Part shown: in pieces, positions 1 through 9,004 of the stretch
Layout: each line of letters opens with the position of its first letter
Numbering within the stretch: position 1 is the first letter of the stretch
Translations under genes and position numbers: made by a program
IMG/VR virus record: IMGVR_UViG_3300005939_000043
Location: 1-26,287 of that record
Reading direction: 5' to 3' (one strand)
Length of the DNA: 26,287 nucleotides
DNA from: a virus
Notes under the pieces: generated by a model
The model's input: only the letters and a program-made list of their open reading frames with translations
Told to the model about the DNA's origin: nothing
The model's database searches: none

Positions 1-3000
1 AAGTCAACAAATCTTATAGCCTTTCCAGATGTCTGAGCATATAGCATGAATGGTCTATCTGGGTCTGTTGATGGATTAGTCCCGGCTTCAAATCTCTTTA
101 CTGATCTATAAAAGTTTTGGAGTTTTTGAGACTGGACTCCAAATGCTATTCCTCCATAGATTTTCATCGTACTTGTTATATCTTTCCATGCTTTATTAAC
201 ATCATCATCAATATTATTTAATGCAGAACTCATTGCTCCGACTCCAGTAGCCATCATCTTTCCTAAAGGACCGAATCCAAATCCTCCCATCGGTCCAATG
301 ACTGCCCACTTAGAAGCATCAATTCCTAACGTCTCTTCAGCTGTTCTTTTGACTGCGGTTCCTGCCGCATACCATCTTATTAATTTGTCCCATTGACGAC
401 GAGATATCCATTTTTTTAATGTATTGGCATATTCAAATCCCCATTGTGTAAATTGCAATGCCACTTTACCGCCTAGCCCATAATGGAATCTTGACTCTGA
501 TCCTTTCCTGTATGGAAATTGTGTATCATCTATCTTATCCTGAATCATCATGTTCAAGGCTTCTTTAACCGCAGTTTTATCTCCGTCTATTCCTTCAAGA
601 AGTCTTTTTCTTACCATATCTTGTAATACTGGATTGAAACCATCTAGATTGATATTTTTCTCAAAATCTTCGTAACTTATTTTGCCACTCCTCACTAATT
701 CCCAGTTTTCGTCAAATCTTCCTTTTGTAGAAAAGTATGCTTGGGTTCTATTCGTTGTATCTCTTGATGCGTAAGGTATTAACGTGGCTGCATTTATCTT
801 TTTTACTGCATCGACAGATTTACCGACAACACCTTTTCCTTCTGCTGCAAATACTTCTGATCCGTATGGTACACCACTTTGAACCAAAAATCCGGCTTCT
901 CTTACTTCTTGTTTTCCTCCAGGTTCAAGTGCTTTTTTAACACCATAAGCATACCATTTTGGTCCAAACTCAGGATAGTTCATTAATGGACTTTGCATTG
1001 AATTCCTAACTACTGGCATTGGTCTTCCACCAAGTGCCCCAGCATAAGAAAGTGACATTGCTGCATCGATTGATTGTTTTCCTACATTTTCTGGAATATG
1101 TCCATTCGTTAGCTTGCTAACTTTTTGACTAAGTTTGTCTAATAAAAATGTTAAGTTATCTTTATATCCAAGTTTTTCTTGTAAATAACTAAGCGCGTTT
1201 TTTCTAATATAGTTAGGTGCTTCGTCTATAACATTCTTCGCGTTTTCAACTGGCTCTGCAAGAAAGATTTTCTTTGCAGTGGCGCCCATGTATACATCGA
1301 ATAATGCTAGTGCATTATCTTCTACATGACTAAGCATTCCAGTTCTTTCGAAAGAGAAAAATGGTCTAAGCTCTGCTGGAAGTTCATTTGATTTATATCT
1401 ACTATAGGTTCCTCCAGTTCTGGCCAGAGATGGTCCATATTCGCCAAAAAACTCTCCAAGATCTAACTCTTTTCCATAGAGTTTTTTCATTATTAAATAT
1501 TGCTCTTTGTATTGCTTTATAAACCAGTCTCCGATCTCTGATAATTCTGCTTTTTGTATATCCGTAAGCCTATCGTTTTGTAATACAGTATCTTTGTTTC
1601 CCCTCACATAATCATCGACAAGTCTCATTTCTTCTGTATTATTTCCATGCTTCCCGGTGACTTCTCGTGCCGCGGCTTTCCATCTATCTGTAAAAACTTT
1701 AACTTGTCTTGTTGCAAGTTCTATCGGCATAAAAACTTCAGAATATACTGGTACTCCAAGTTCTTGTTCCGCCGCAGCCATCCAATCTCTTGTCCTGCTT
1801 ACCCATGGACGAACCATGAAAGCTTTCTCAAGGTCTGGAGACGTTGGGGTAGTATCGTTGAATGCAAGAATAGCTTCAGAAACTTTATAGGCTTCATCTT
1901 GATCTAGTTCGTGCAAGCTATCTTTCCCAGTCATTACCTTGACTGTTGCGCGAATTATTACGTCTGGCAAACTTCGATCAACTGCTAAAGCCTGTATTTG
2001 TCCAATCTGCTTCTTAGTAACAACTTTATTATTAAAGCCTTTCAGTGGCTTTGACATTACTGATGGAATAATTCTTTCGCTATGTGGCGTTACTGGTTTT
2101 GATCCTGCGATTGTTGCTGTTCCGGTTGTTTCTTGTCCTGGTAATTGTTGAAGGCCTGTTCCACCTCCTGTTGGATCTGTTGAGGAGATTTCCCCTCCGT
2201 CGATATTAGCGATATTAGTCTCTTTGGCATGTAATTTTGTAAAAACAGTTTCAAATTTTTCTAAGTCAAATACTCCAAGTTGCCCAGCACTTTCAGCTTC
2301 AGTTATAGTTTCTGGCGTAGCTGGACCAACTTTTGATATGTCTAAATATATTTCTCCATCTTCTTCCCATGTCCCTATATGATTCCCTGGCTCTAGGAGT
2401 TTCGGAAGGTTGGTTTGTATGAAAGATGTCACGGCTCCTTTGGTAAATGTTTCCACTGGAACCTTTGTTTCGAGTCCTTTGTATGGAGAATAAGCATATC
2501 CTTTTACTGGGACGTCTCCAGATAGATTGATAGTGACTCCTTTATTTTCAACTGTACTTTTATATGCTAAATCTCTAACGCCTTGATATTCTGGAGCAAG
2601 TCCAGCTCCTTGAGTTAATCCTGTTGCTAATTGAGTATTGTCGATAATTGGTGATACTTCTGAGACTTGTGGTTCTGTATATCCAAGACTCGTTAATGAT
2701 CTGGCGATATCTTGAGTTGCTCCAATGCTTCCGTCTGGTCCAGCAACTTGCATTATCGAATCGATTGCAGATTTGCCAGTAATTCCTTCTGGTAAATTTT
2801 CTACAGCTTCAATTCCAAGAGATTCTTGTTCTCCTCTATAAATACGATTCAATTCGTTATAGGCATTTACTTCTACCGGTGCATCTTGAGGAAATGTATT
2901 TACTCCTTGCTCCGGTACTGCTGGGCTAGTCACTGCTCCAGGTATTGCGCTGGGTGGCACAATTCCAGAAGTTGCGACTCTTTCAGCTGCGACTTTTGTC

Positions 3001-4055
3001 ACTGCTCCAGCTGCTATTCCTCCGGTTGCTTGGGCCGGAGTGACTGCTGCTGGGCTGATTGGGTTTGCTGTTGTAATTGCCCCAGTTGATTGCGAAGTAT
3101 TCTTAACAATAGTTTCCAGTCTTATTTCAGTTCCGTACTGTCCTGTGGTTACGTTTGATTTACCGAATTTCTTCACGAAAAAATCTTTTGCTGTTTTTGC
3201 AACAGATCCTTTTATATCAACGAGAGTATATTCTACTTGTCCTTGTCCTACTGGAGTTCTTTTTATCGCAGTATTTTTAGCAACTTTAACATATGTTGAT
3301 TGTTGATTCTGTACTCCAGTTCCAAATTTTTGTGTTGCGGTTGGATCAATCTTAGTTTCTATTTTAGACTTGAGAGTTTGTTTTGAAACAAAACGATCTG
3401 TATTTTTTTGTGTTATGGTTTTTGTCCCAGGAGACTTAACTAATCTTTCCTGAAATGCAGATGACCCTAATTGAAACATCGAATAAAGGATTGCCAAATC
3501 ACCGGATGTTTCCCCTGTTGCTTTAATTGCTGATGATACTTTTCCAAGGCCCATTTCCCGTCCTTCTGCATATGATCCTCCAAATCCTCTAACCTCACCA
3601 AGCCATGGTAAATTATAGCTCATACCGATTCCTTCTTCTCGATATATATCTTTTGCTGTACGATTTTTATCTAACGAAGCTCTTCCTCCAACCGATATAT
3701 CATATAAGGTTTGTGCTACCTTGAATGGAACTTTTAGTAAAGATTTTCCAATCATTGGTCCTTTATCTTTAAGCTGTTCGTTCTTCCATTCCATTTTTTC
3801 GAATTGACCCATCTGATCCCAGTTTTCTGGAGTTTCTCCTTCTATGTTAGAAACAAGTTCTTCTCCAATATAATCATACCAGTGCGTTCCTTTGTCTTCC
3901 TGAACTGGAGCTTGCTGTGCTATATTTACTTGATTGTCTCTTACTTGCTGAAAAAGATCAGATTGGTTTCCTTGATCTGTCTGTGCTTTATCTATTGGTT
4001 GACTCTGTTGCGGTTGAACAGAATACTCTGGTGAATATATATCTTCTCTTGGCAT
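1..4055 (-). CDS. Giant phage virion protein, probably internal/ejection type (C-terminus beyond left edge)
   Basis: The frame is open from an ATG at 4055-4053 to the left edge: 1351 codons with no stop, and the 3' end is missing. Residues about 315-390 and 618-651 are rich in Ala, Pro, Gly and Thr and look like flexible linkers. From about residue 660 the protein is mainly helical, with an Asn/Arg/Gly-containing segment around 998-1035 (SYAGALGGRPMPVV) and a Gly/Met-rich hydrophobic stretch near 1250-1275 (GPMGGFGFGPLGKMMATG). Size, position at the end of the packaging-portal operon and this mix of linkers and helical parts fit the large internal or DNA-ejection proteins of short-tailed phages. 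That role is inferred; no catalytic motif was recognised. It starts 21 nt after the 448-aa gene with no Shine-Dalgarno sequence. A tail or polyvalent enzyme protein is the alternative. Confidence 0.85.
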   Translation of the reverse strand, partial: MPREDIYSPEYSVQPQQSQPIDKAQTDQGNQSDLFQQVRDNQVNIAQQAPVQEDKGTHWYDYIGEELVSNIEGETPENWDQMGQFEKMEWKNEQLKDKGPMIGKSLLKVPFKVAQTLYDISVGGRASLDKNRTAKDIYREEGIGMSYNLPWLGEVRGFGGSYAEGREMGLGKVSSAIKATGETSGDLAILYSMFQLGSSAFQERLVKSPGTKTITQKNTDRFVSKQTLKSKIETKIDPTATQKFGTGVQNQQSTYVKVAKNTAIKRTPVGQGQVEYTLVDIKGSVAKTAKDFFVKKFGKSNVTTGQYGTEIRLETIVKNTSQSTGAITTANPISPAAVTPAQATGGIAAGAVTKVAAERVATSGIVPPSAIPGAVTSPAVPEQGVNTFPQDAPVEVNAYNELNRIYRGEQESLGIEAVENLPEGITGKSAIDSIMQVAGPDGSIGATQDIARSLTSLGYTEPQVSEVSPIIDNTQLATGLTQGAGLAPEYQGVRDLAYKSTVENKGVTINLSGDVPVKGYAYSPYKGLETKVPVETFTKGAVTSFIQTNLPKLLEPGNHIGTWEEDGEIYLDISKVGPATPETITEAESAGQLGVFDLEKFETVFTKLHAKETNIANIDGGEISSTDPTGGGTGLQQLPGQETTGTATIAGSKPVTPHSERIIPSVMSKPLKGFNNKVVTKKQIGQIQALAVDRSLPDVIIRATVKVMTGKDSLHELDQDEAYKVSEAILAFNDTTPTSPDLEKAFMVRPWVSRTRDWMAAAEQELGVPVYSEVFMPIELATRQVKVFTDRWKAAAREVTGKHGNNTEEMRLVDDYVRGNKDTVLQNDRLTDIQKAELSEIGDWFIKQYKEQYLIMKKLYGKELDLGEFFGEYGPSLARTGGTYSRYKSNELPAELRPFFSFERTGMLSHVEDNALALFDVYMGATAKKIFLAEPVENAKNVIDEAPNYIRKNALSYLQEKLGYKDNLTFLLDKLSQKVSKLTNGHIPENVGKQSIDAAMSLSYAGALGGRPMPVVRNSMQSPLMNYPEFGPKWYAYGVKKALEPGGKQEVREAGFLVQSGVPYGSEVFAAEGKGVVGKSVDAVKKINAATLIPYASRDTTNRTQAYFSTKGRFDENWELVRSGKISYEDFEKNINLDGFNPVLQDMVRKRLLEGIDGDKTAVKEALNMMIQDKIDDTQFPYRKGSESRFHYGLGGKVALQFTQWGFEYANTLKKWISRRQWDKLIRWYAAGTAVKRTAEETLGIDASKWAVIGPMGGFGFGPLGKMMATGVGAMSSALNNIDDDVNKAWKDITSTMKIYGGIAFGVQSQKLQNFYRSVKRFEAGTNPSTDPDRPFMLYAQTSGKAIRFVD

Positions 4056-4076
4056 ATTAGTTAGCTACAAAAACTT

Positions 4077-5423
4077 TTAAGAGAATATCCTCTTTAAGTA
4101 ATCTACTCCAGATCTTACTGTCTTTTGAATTACGTTACCTGCTGCGACTGGAGATTCTTCATCTGGTTTTTTTGGAGTTTTTTTAAGTGTTGGAACTCCT
4201 GGTTCTGGGGTCGTTGGAACATTCCTCTGTATAACTGACATGTCTCCGAGTGATTGTGTTTGAGGTAACGCTTGTGGTGCGGCCTCTGGAACTCCTTCTT
4301 GGAGTTGTGGTCCCAATGGAGCTTGGTTTAATCCTTCATCTGGAGCTATCGGAGCCGACATATCAATAGTGTCATCAGACTTACTCATGATTGCTTTCTC
4401 ATAATAATCTGGCAATGTTATCATTCGATCTTGATCTGGCATGTTTGGCATCGATCTATTTATGTTTATATATTTTGAATATCCTCCGTCTTCTCTTCTT
4501 TTATAAACACTACCATCAACGCCCTTAGCCCATGAGTTTGTTGGAATATATCCCTGAACTTGCAGTGATTGTCCTTGCAAATTCACATATCCACTTTCTC
4601 CTATTAGCCTTCCTCCAGCAGACTTTGAGTTTGCGACAAGTTTATTTGGCTTCATAGAGCTAGGATTCTCTGGATCTGGCATTATCATATCAACTGCCGA
4701 GAATTCAGTGTCACCTAATATAAAATAATTATTTCCATCCCTCTTGTAATTTGTTTTACCATAAACCTGGAAGCCATCTATAGTTCCGTTAGTTTCCGCA
4801 TATCCAGACTTAGATCCATATTTTGCATAATCAACATCGACAATTTCTCCGTTGTTATTGGTAGTAACATATGCAACGTGTCCTTGTATTGGATTAGTTC
4901 CGTCAAAGTTTGCCATTGCTGATACAGCCTCTAGTTGGTTCCTGTATTGATTCATCGTTGCATTATATTCATTCATATACTCTGAAACATCATCTCCGGC
5001 TTGCTGTTTTATAGATATCATTTCATTCAAATCATTTATCTTCGCTTCGGTACTTAGCTTTCTATAAAATAGAAAATCTACTGGACTATTTCCAACTGCC
5101 ATAACATCTTCAGCTCTTTCTGATTCAACAGATCGGTTCATAAAGCCTATATCTCCCTCTTTCGATAGAACTCCTACTGACTTTTGTTTTTCAAAGGCTG
5201 AGATTTTCACATTATATTCGGACTTCTGACTTGCACTTAATCCGGGCATAGATTGTATTGTTCTAGCCTTTTCGATTAAGAGATCGTAATCTCCAGGCGA
5301 CAAGAAACCATCTTTTCCTAGCTCGTTTTGTAAAATGGAAAGTTGGTCTGCAAGAAGTCCGGAGTTTGATCCACCAGAACTTCTCATCGCTGGGTTTAAG
5401 AATGATACGTTAAATACTGCCAT
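4077..5423 (-). CDS. Probable virion protein, unknown function (448 aa)
   Basis: I do not recognise the family. Residues about 20-170 are predicted helical and charged. The middle (about 175-320) is rich in Gly, Tyr and Asn with alternating hydrophobics, suggesting a beta-rich fold. Residues about 355-430 are Pro/Gln/Ser-rich and probably disordered, followed by a short basic C-terminus (VDYLKRIFS). It starts 1 nt after the stop of the 611-aa gene and has the giant virion gene next, so a structural or assembly role is inferred from operon position only. The upstream leader has no Shine-Dalgarno motif. It lacks the features I would expect of a major capsid protein, but a divergent one cannot be excluded. 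Confidence 0.85.
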   Translation of the reverse strand: MAVFNVSFLNPAMRSSGGSNSGLLADQLSILQNELGKDGFLSPGDYDLLIEKARTIQSMPGLSASQKSEYNVKISAFEKQKSVGVLSKEGDIGFMNRSVESERAEDVMAVGNSPVDFLFYRKLSTEAKINDLNEMISIKQQAGDDVSEYMNEYNATMNQYRNQLEAVSAMANFDGTNPIQGHVAYVTTNNNGEIVDVDYAKYGSKSGYAETNGTIDGFQVYGKTNYKRDGNNYFILGDTEFSAVDMIMPDPENPSSMKPNKLVANSKSAGGRLIGESGYVNLQGQSLQVQGYIPTNSWAKGVDGSVYKRREDGGYSKYININRSMPNMPDQDRMITLPDYYEKAIMSKSDDTIDMSAPIAPDEGLNQAPLGPQLQEGVPEAAPQALPQTQSLGDMSVIQRNVPTTPEPGVPTLKKTPKKPDEESPVAAGNVIQKTVRSGVDYLKRIFS

Positions 5424-5424
5424 G

Positions 5425-7260
5425 TTATATTTCGAAAGATTTTAATAGGCTTACGTTTTGTTCTGAGGTTCCAGAAAAATCAAGTTCTTCTCCAAGACCT
5501 TGCTGTTTGTATAGTTTTTTCCTTGACTCAAAGGATGCGTCTTGACCTGTTGATTTTAGATAATCAACTATAGACGCGAATCCTTGTGACGTTTGAGTTG
5601 GTTTAATTGGTTCTGGTTTGACTATCGTCGGAGTGGAGGTTGCTTTAATCTCAGATCCGATTGGTGATTGACCAAAATTGGTTATTTCTTGAACTGCCGA
5701 ATATCCCTTACCAGTTGATTGTTTTAGGGTATCTTCGTTCCAGTCTCCAGTTAATGGCCGTAGAGATCCACCTTCCATTTTATAAACTGTTATCTCGCCA
5801 GGCTTTCTGTATAATCCACCTTCTTCTATTTGTGGTTGTTGTGCGAACGAACTTCCTTCTGCCTTTGGATCAATAGTAATTTTATCGGTTTCTCCGAATT
5901 GCTGTCCTTCGGCTTTTGCTCCAACTCCCGTAATAACATCAGTTGCTTTGGCCGTCGCTAGTTCTTCTGGAGAGAACAATACTCCAGCTCCAGACTTTAC
6001 GGCTCGATCGAGATATTGTTGTTGTGATAATCCTGGAGTGTTTGCCATATCTTGCTGCATCGTACTAAGGATCTCTCGTACTTGAGATTCTTTTTCCTTA
6101 GCCGCTGACGATATAATCTTTTGATAGTTTAGAGTTTGGTCAACTCCGTAAGTGTCCTGAATAGCTGATATGTCGCTTATGGCTTTTTTAGCATCTAATT
6201 TTACGGCAAATTCATTTAATATGCTTTGTGCTCTCAAGTCAGCAGTGCTCTGAAGTGCTACTTGCTGTTCTTGCGCTATCCTATCTTGGTAATCTGTAAG
6301 CTCTGGTCTATTTTTTATAGTTTCGTAGAATGCTTTAACTTCTGACAATGATTCAGTTGATAATATTCCACGACTTTGTTTATAGGTAACTTGATCACTA
6401 AGCTCTCCTTGATATCTTGCGAAGAATCCATTATCGGTTCTGTCATTCAAATAGTCTCCTCTCTTCATTTCCCAGAATTGTTTCGCAGAATCATATTGAA
6501 CTCCACCGATATTAATTGGAGATAGTTCATTTGCTCCAGAGACTTTTGTATTAAGTTCGTTGAGTGTTCCAAGTGCCGATTGACCAGTCATTGTGGCAAC
6601 AGAAAAGTCTAAGATGGCTCTACTTACCATAGCCTCTTCGTTAGTTTTATTTAGTGACTGTAACTGTAAGTCCAATAGCGTAACATAGTCTTCGTTCCCT
6701 GCCAATGATGCGCTCGTGCGCTCATTATTAATTCTCTCAATTTGGTCTTGGACTATTTTTGGTGTCTTATCTTTATTTGCATAATCTGTCTGACTTGACA
6801 AGGCATTCTGTCTTTTTTGGTATCGCATCCCTTTTAACTTGCTTATGTTTTCTTTAACATCTTGCTTGATTTTTATGTCTGTTGTTTGTTCTAGTTTTTT
6901 ATTTAACCAATTGATAGTTGTATCGATTGATTGCATTCCAGAGTTCAAGAACATTACTTGTTTCAAATAGGCGTCAGAAAATTTCTTCTGTTCGATTAAA
7001 TCTTTAACTGTTGAGATTTCGTTCTTAATTCTCCTTTTTTCATCTTTATCTCCAGAGACTACTCTTCCTAGTTGATCATTCCTATATTTGAGTTGTTGAT
7101 CCAACGTAAGGTTATCTTCTAATACTGACCTAGTGAAGATTGCTTCGTCCTCTAAGTTCCTTCTAGTTCTAGCTTTTGATATAAGCAAAATCTGAGAACT
7201 TATATAGGTTCCTAGGTTTGTTGCTATGACTTTTTTGTCACTTAATCTTTCATAGGCCAT
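5425..7260 (-). CDS. Probable virion protein, helical, with a muralytic-enzyme-like C-terminal motif (611 aa)
   Basis: Residues 1-430 are strongly helical, charged and Gln/Lys/Glu-rich, likely coiled coil. A Pro/Thr/Ser/Gly linker follows (about 470-555). The last 50 residues contain FASIVDYLKSTGQDASFESR and, after a short gap, GTSEQNVSLLKSF. From memory this pattern (SIVDYLKS-G-D-SF-R-KL, then GT--QN--LL) recurs at the ends of cell-wall hydrolases and some phage proteins of Gram-positive bacteria, so it may be a wall-contact module; this is recognition without a database search. The gene lies 2 nt after the portal stop. An internal virion protein, tail-tube or scaffold role is possible. A scaffold would normally be shorter and followed by the major capsid gene, which is not seen here. 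Confidence 0.85.
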   Translation of the reverse strand: MAYERLSDKKVIATNLGTYISSQILLISKARTRRNLEDEAIFTRSVLEDNLTLDQQLKYRNDQLGRVVSGDKDEKRRIKNEISTVKDLIEQKKFSDAYLKQVMFLNSGMQSIDTTINWLNKKLEQTTDIKIKQDVKENISKLKGMRYQKRQNALSSQTDYANKDKTPKIVQDQIERINNERTSASLAGNEDYVTLLDLQLQSLNKTNEEAMVSRAILDFSVATMTGQSALGTLNELNTKVSGANELSPINIGGVQYDSAKQFWEMKRGDYLNDRTDNGFFARYQGELSDQVTYKQSRGILSTESLSEVKAFYETIKNRPELTDYQDRIAQEQQVALQSTADLRAQSILNEFAVKLDAKKAISDISAIQDTYGVDQTLNYQKIISSAAKEKESQVREILSTMQQDMANTPGLSQQQYLDRAVKSGAGVLFSPEELATAKATDVITGVGAKAEGQQFGETDKITIDPKAEGSSFAQQPQIEEGGLYRKPGEITVYKMEGGSLRPLTGDWNEDTLKQSTGKGYSAVQEITNFGQSPIGSEIKATSTPTIVKPEPIKPTQTSQGFASIVDYLKSTGQDASFESRKKLYKQQGLGEELDFSGTSEQNVSLLKSFEI

Positions 7261-7262
7261 GA

Positions 7263-8999
7263 TTATGGGGTTATTGGATTTACTGGAACAGCTGCGCCAC
7301 CAGTGGCGTGCTGATTCGCCATATTAACTGCGCCTTCTTGTCCAGCAGAAGTCTGATTCCCTGGTGCTGGTCCCAATCCCTGATCATTAGATCCTGGCGT
7401 ACCTTGCTGTTCCTCCGGTGGTGGTTGCAATAATATTCCAGGTTGGCGAGCAATCTGTGGACCAAGAAGCGGATCTTTGAGATCTCTCTTCATCCTCTTT
7501 TGTTCTATCTTTGGCTGAGGAATTCCGAGGTTCTTCTGGGTCGTAGTGAGTGATTGTACTCCTGATTGTAGTTTGTTTAATTCGTCGATGATGTTTCTTA
7601 GTAAGGTTGAGATAATACTGACTTCGTTTGTATAATCGCCCATTATAATTTCTTTTGTTTCTGGCCAATATTTTTCTAATAATTTGAATATATTCACATT
7701 CAAACTTCTCAAACTTTTTTGATACCTTTTAATCTTTGGATTCAATTTCCTGACAACTGACTGAAGAGCCATTCCCATGGCCCGTCCTGATGGATTCTGA
7801 TTTTGTATAGTTGACATGAGTGCCTCTGAGATTCCAGAGACATCAAGTATTGCAGTTCTCCTGCCGCCAACAAAATTGCTAGTAGCATAAGGATCACCGC
7901 TACGCTGTATTGGGTCTAGCTCTCCTTCGTCTGGCATGTTAAATATCTTCGATAGCCCATGAACCAAGACTTCCATTCCGTCAAGATTTTTACCTTTTAA
8001 GTTTATCGTTGATAAGAATTTAAGAGCATTCGCTAAATCATTATTGACTCTTGTATAGAATAACTGTGGATCGATAACATCTTCTATGTCGGATCTTCCG
8101 TACGGATGGTTAGGTACATAGATATTTTTTATAAACTCGAGTGGTACAAATCCCCATCCATGCCAATACCAATCTACAAGCTCGTCTTCTAGGAAGATTG
8201 CCATTACATCTTTCGTCCAATATTCATTTCTGCTAATTAAAGATTGATAGGTTTGCTGAGAATTAATATTTGGGTTTGATCTAAATCCAATTCGTGACTT
8301 AGCTTTATATTTCTTCAAAAGATCTTTCATTGCTATTCCTCTCTCGCTGAGATTTTTTTCGTATAGTCGCGCTGCCTTCATTGGAGAGATAGATGTCGTA
8401 TCGATGAAGCCATAAAGTTTTTTATAGTTTTCGTCTTCAAAGATTGGTCGAATATTTGCAGGATTCTCAACATTAAAAAAGACCATTTTCCAATCATCTT
8501 TATTCTTACTATTGTTTTTTTCTAGCATCGGTCCCTTTAGGTAACTATCACCATAAAGAGATCCGCACTTTGAAAGCTCTGGAAATATAATATCATCAGC
8601 ATCATTATCGTCGTAAATCTTTTTCAACATTTTTTCTTTGAACTCTGCTTTCATTTCTAGAAGTTCGTCAGTTTCGTCCTGAGAAGGGCAATTTACCTCT
8701 ACCGGAGCATCAAAAAGAAGAGATGAGAAATTATCTACTATTGGTGCGCAGTAATTATCTGTTCTCTGACTTGCTCCAGGCGGCTCGTCATGATCCCATT
8801 GATCTCCACGATAGAACTGACCCAATGTCTCATAGCCAACGAATTGCTTGCCACTTGATCCACGGGTTGCAGAAATACCATTCAACCTAAATTCTAGGTC
8901 TTTTTGTGTTTCACCATCATGGTCTAGGTATTCTTGTTTTAATGACTCTTCGAAGCTTGTATGCTCCTTTGAAGTCATGTCTGTTTTGTATTCTAACAT
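7263..8999 (-). CDS. Phage portal protein
   Basis: The portal forms the dodecameric ring at one capsid vertex through which DNA is packaged and ejected. The 578-aa length is typical of portals. An N-terminal FYRGDQW (residues 62-68) followed by a helical region, and the central DWYWHGWGFVPLEFIKN and HPYGRSDIEDVIDPQ segments, match the wing and clip-type pattern of SPP1-like and short-tailed phage portals. The final 110 residues are Gln/Pro/Gly-rich and probably disordered. It directly follows the large terminase (5 nt gap), the classic neighbour. The leader carries no convincing Shine-Dalgarno sequence. Family assignment rests on motif pattern and context. Confidence 0.88.
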   Translation of the reverse strand: MLEYKTDMTSKEHTSFEESLKQEYLDHDGETQKDLEFRLNGISATRGSSGKQFVGYETLGQFYRGDQWDHDEPPGASQRTDNYCAPIVDNFSSLLFDAPVEVNCPSQDETDELLEMKAEFKEKMLKKIYDDNDADDIIFPELSKCGSLYGDSYLKGPMLEKNNSKNKDDWKMVFFNVENPANIRPIFEDENYKKLYGFIDTTSISPMKAARLYEKNLSERGIAMKDLLKKYKAKSRIGFRSNPNINSQQTYQSLISRNEYWTKDVMAIFLEDELVDWYWHGWGFVPLEFIKNIYVPNHPYGRSDIEDVIDPQLFYTRVNNDLANALKFLSTINLKGKNLDGMEVLVHGLSKIFNMPDEGELDPIQRSGDPYATSNFVGGRRTAILDVSGISEALMSTIQNQNPSGRAMGMALQSVVRKLNPKIKRYQKSLRSLNVNIFKLLEKYWPETKEIIMGDYTNEVSIISTLLRNIIDELNKLQSGVQSLTTTQKNLGIPQPKIEQKRMKRDLKDPLLGPQIARQPGILLQPPPEEQQGTPGSNDQGLGPAPGNQTSAGQEGAVNMANQHATGGAAVPVNPITP

Positions 9000-9004
9000 A
9001 GTTT

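Noticed and set aside
737-4034. Several plus-strand reading frames of 60-90 codons
   Set aside because: They lie antisense to the giant virion gene, whose frame is open over the full length, and their products are low-complexity Leu/Ser/Cys sequences.
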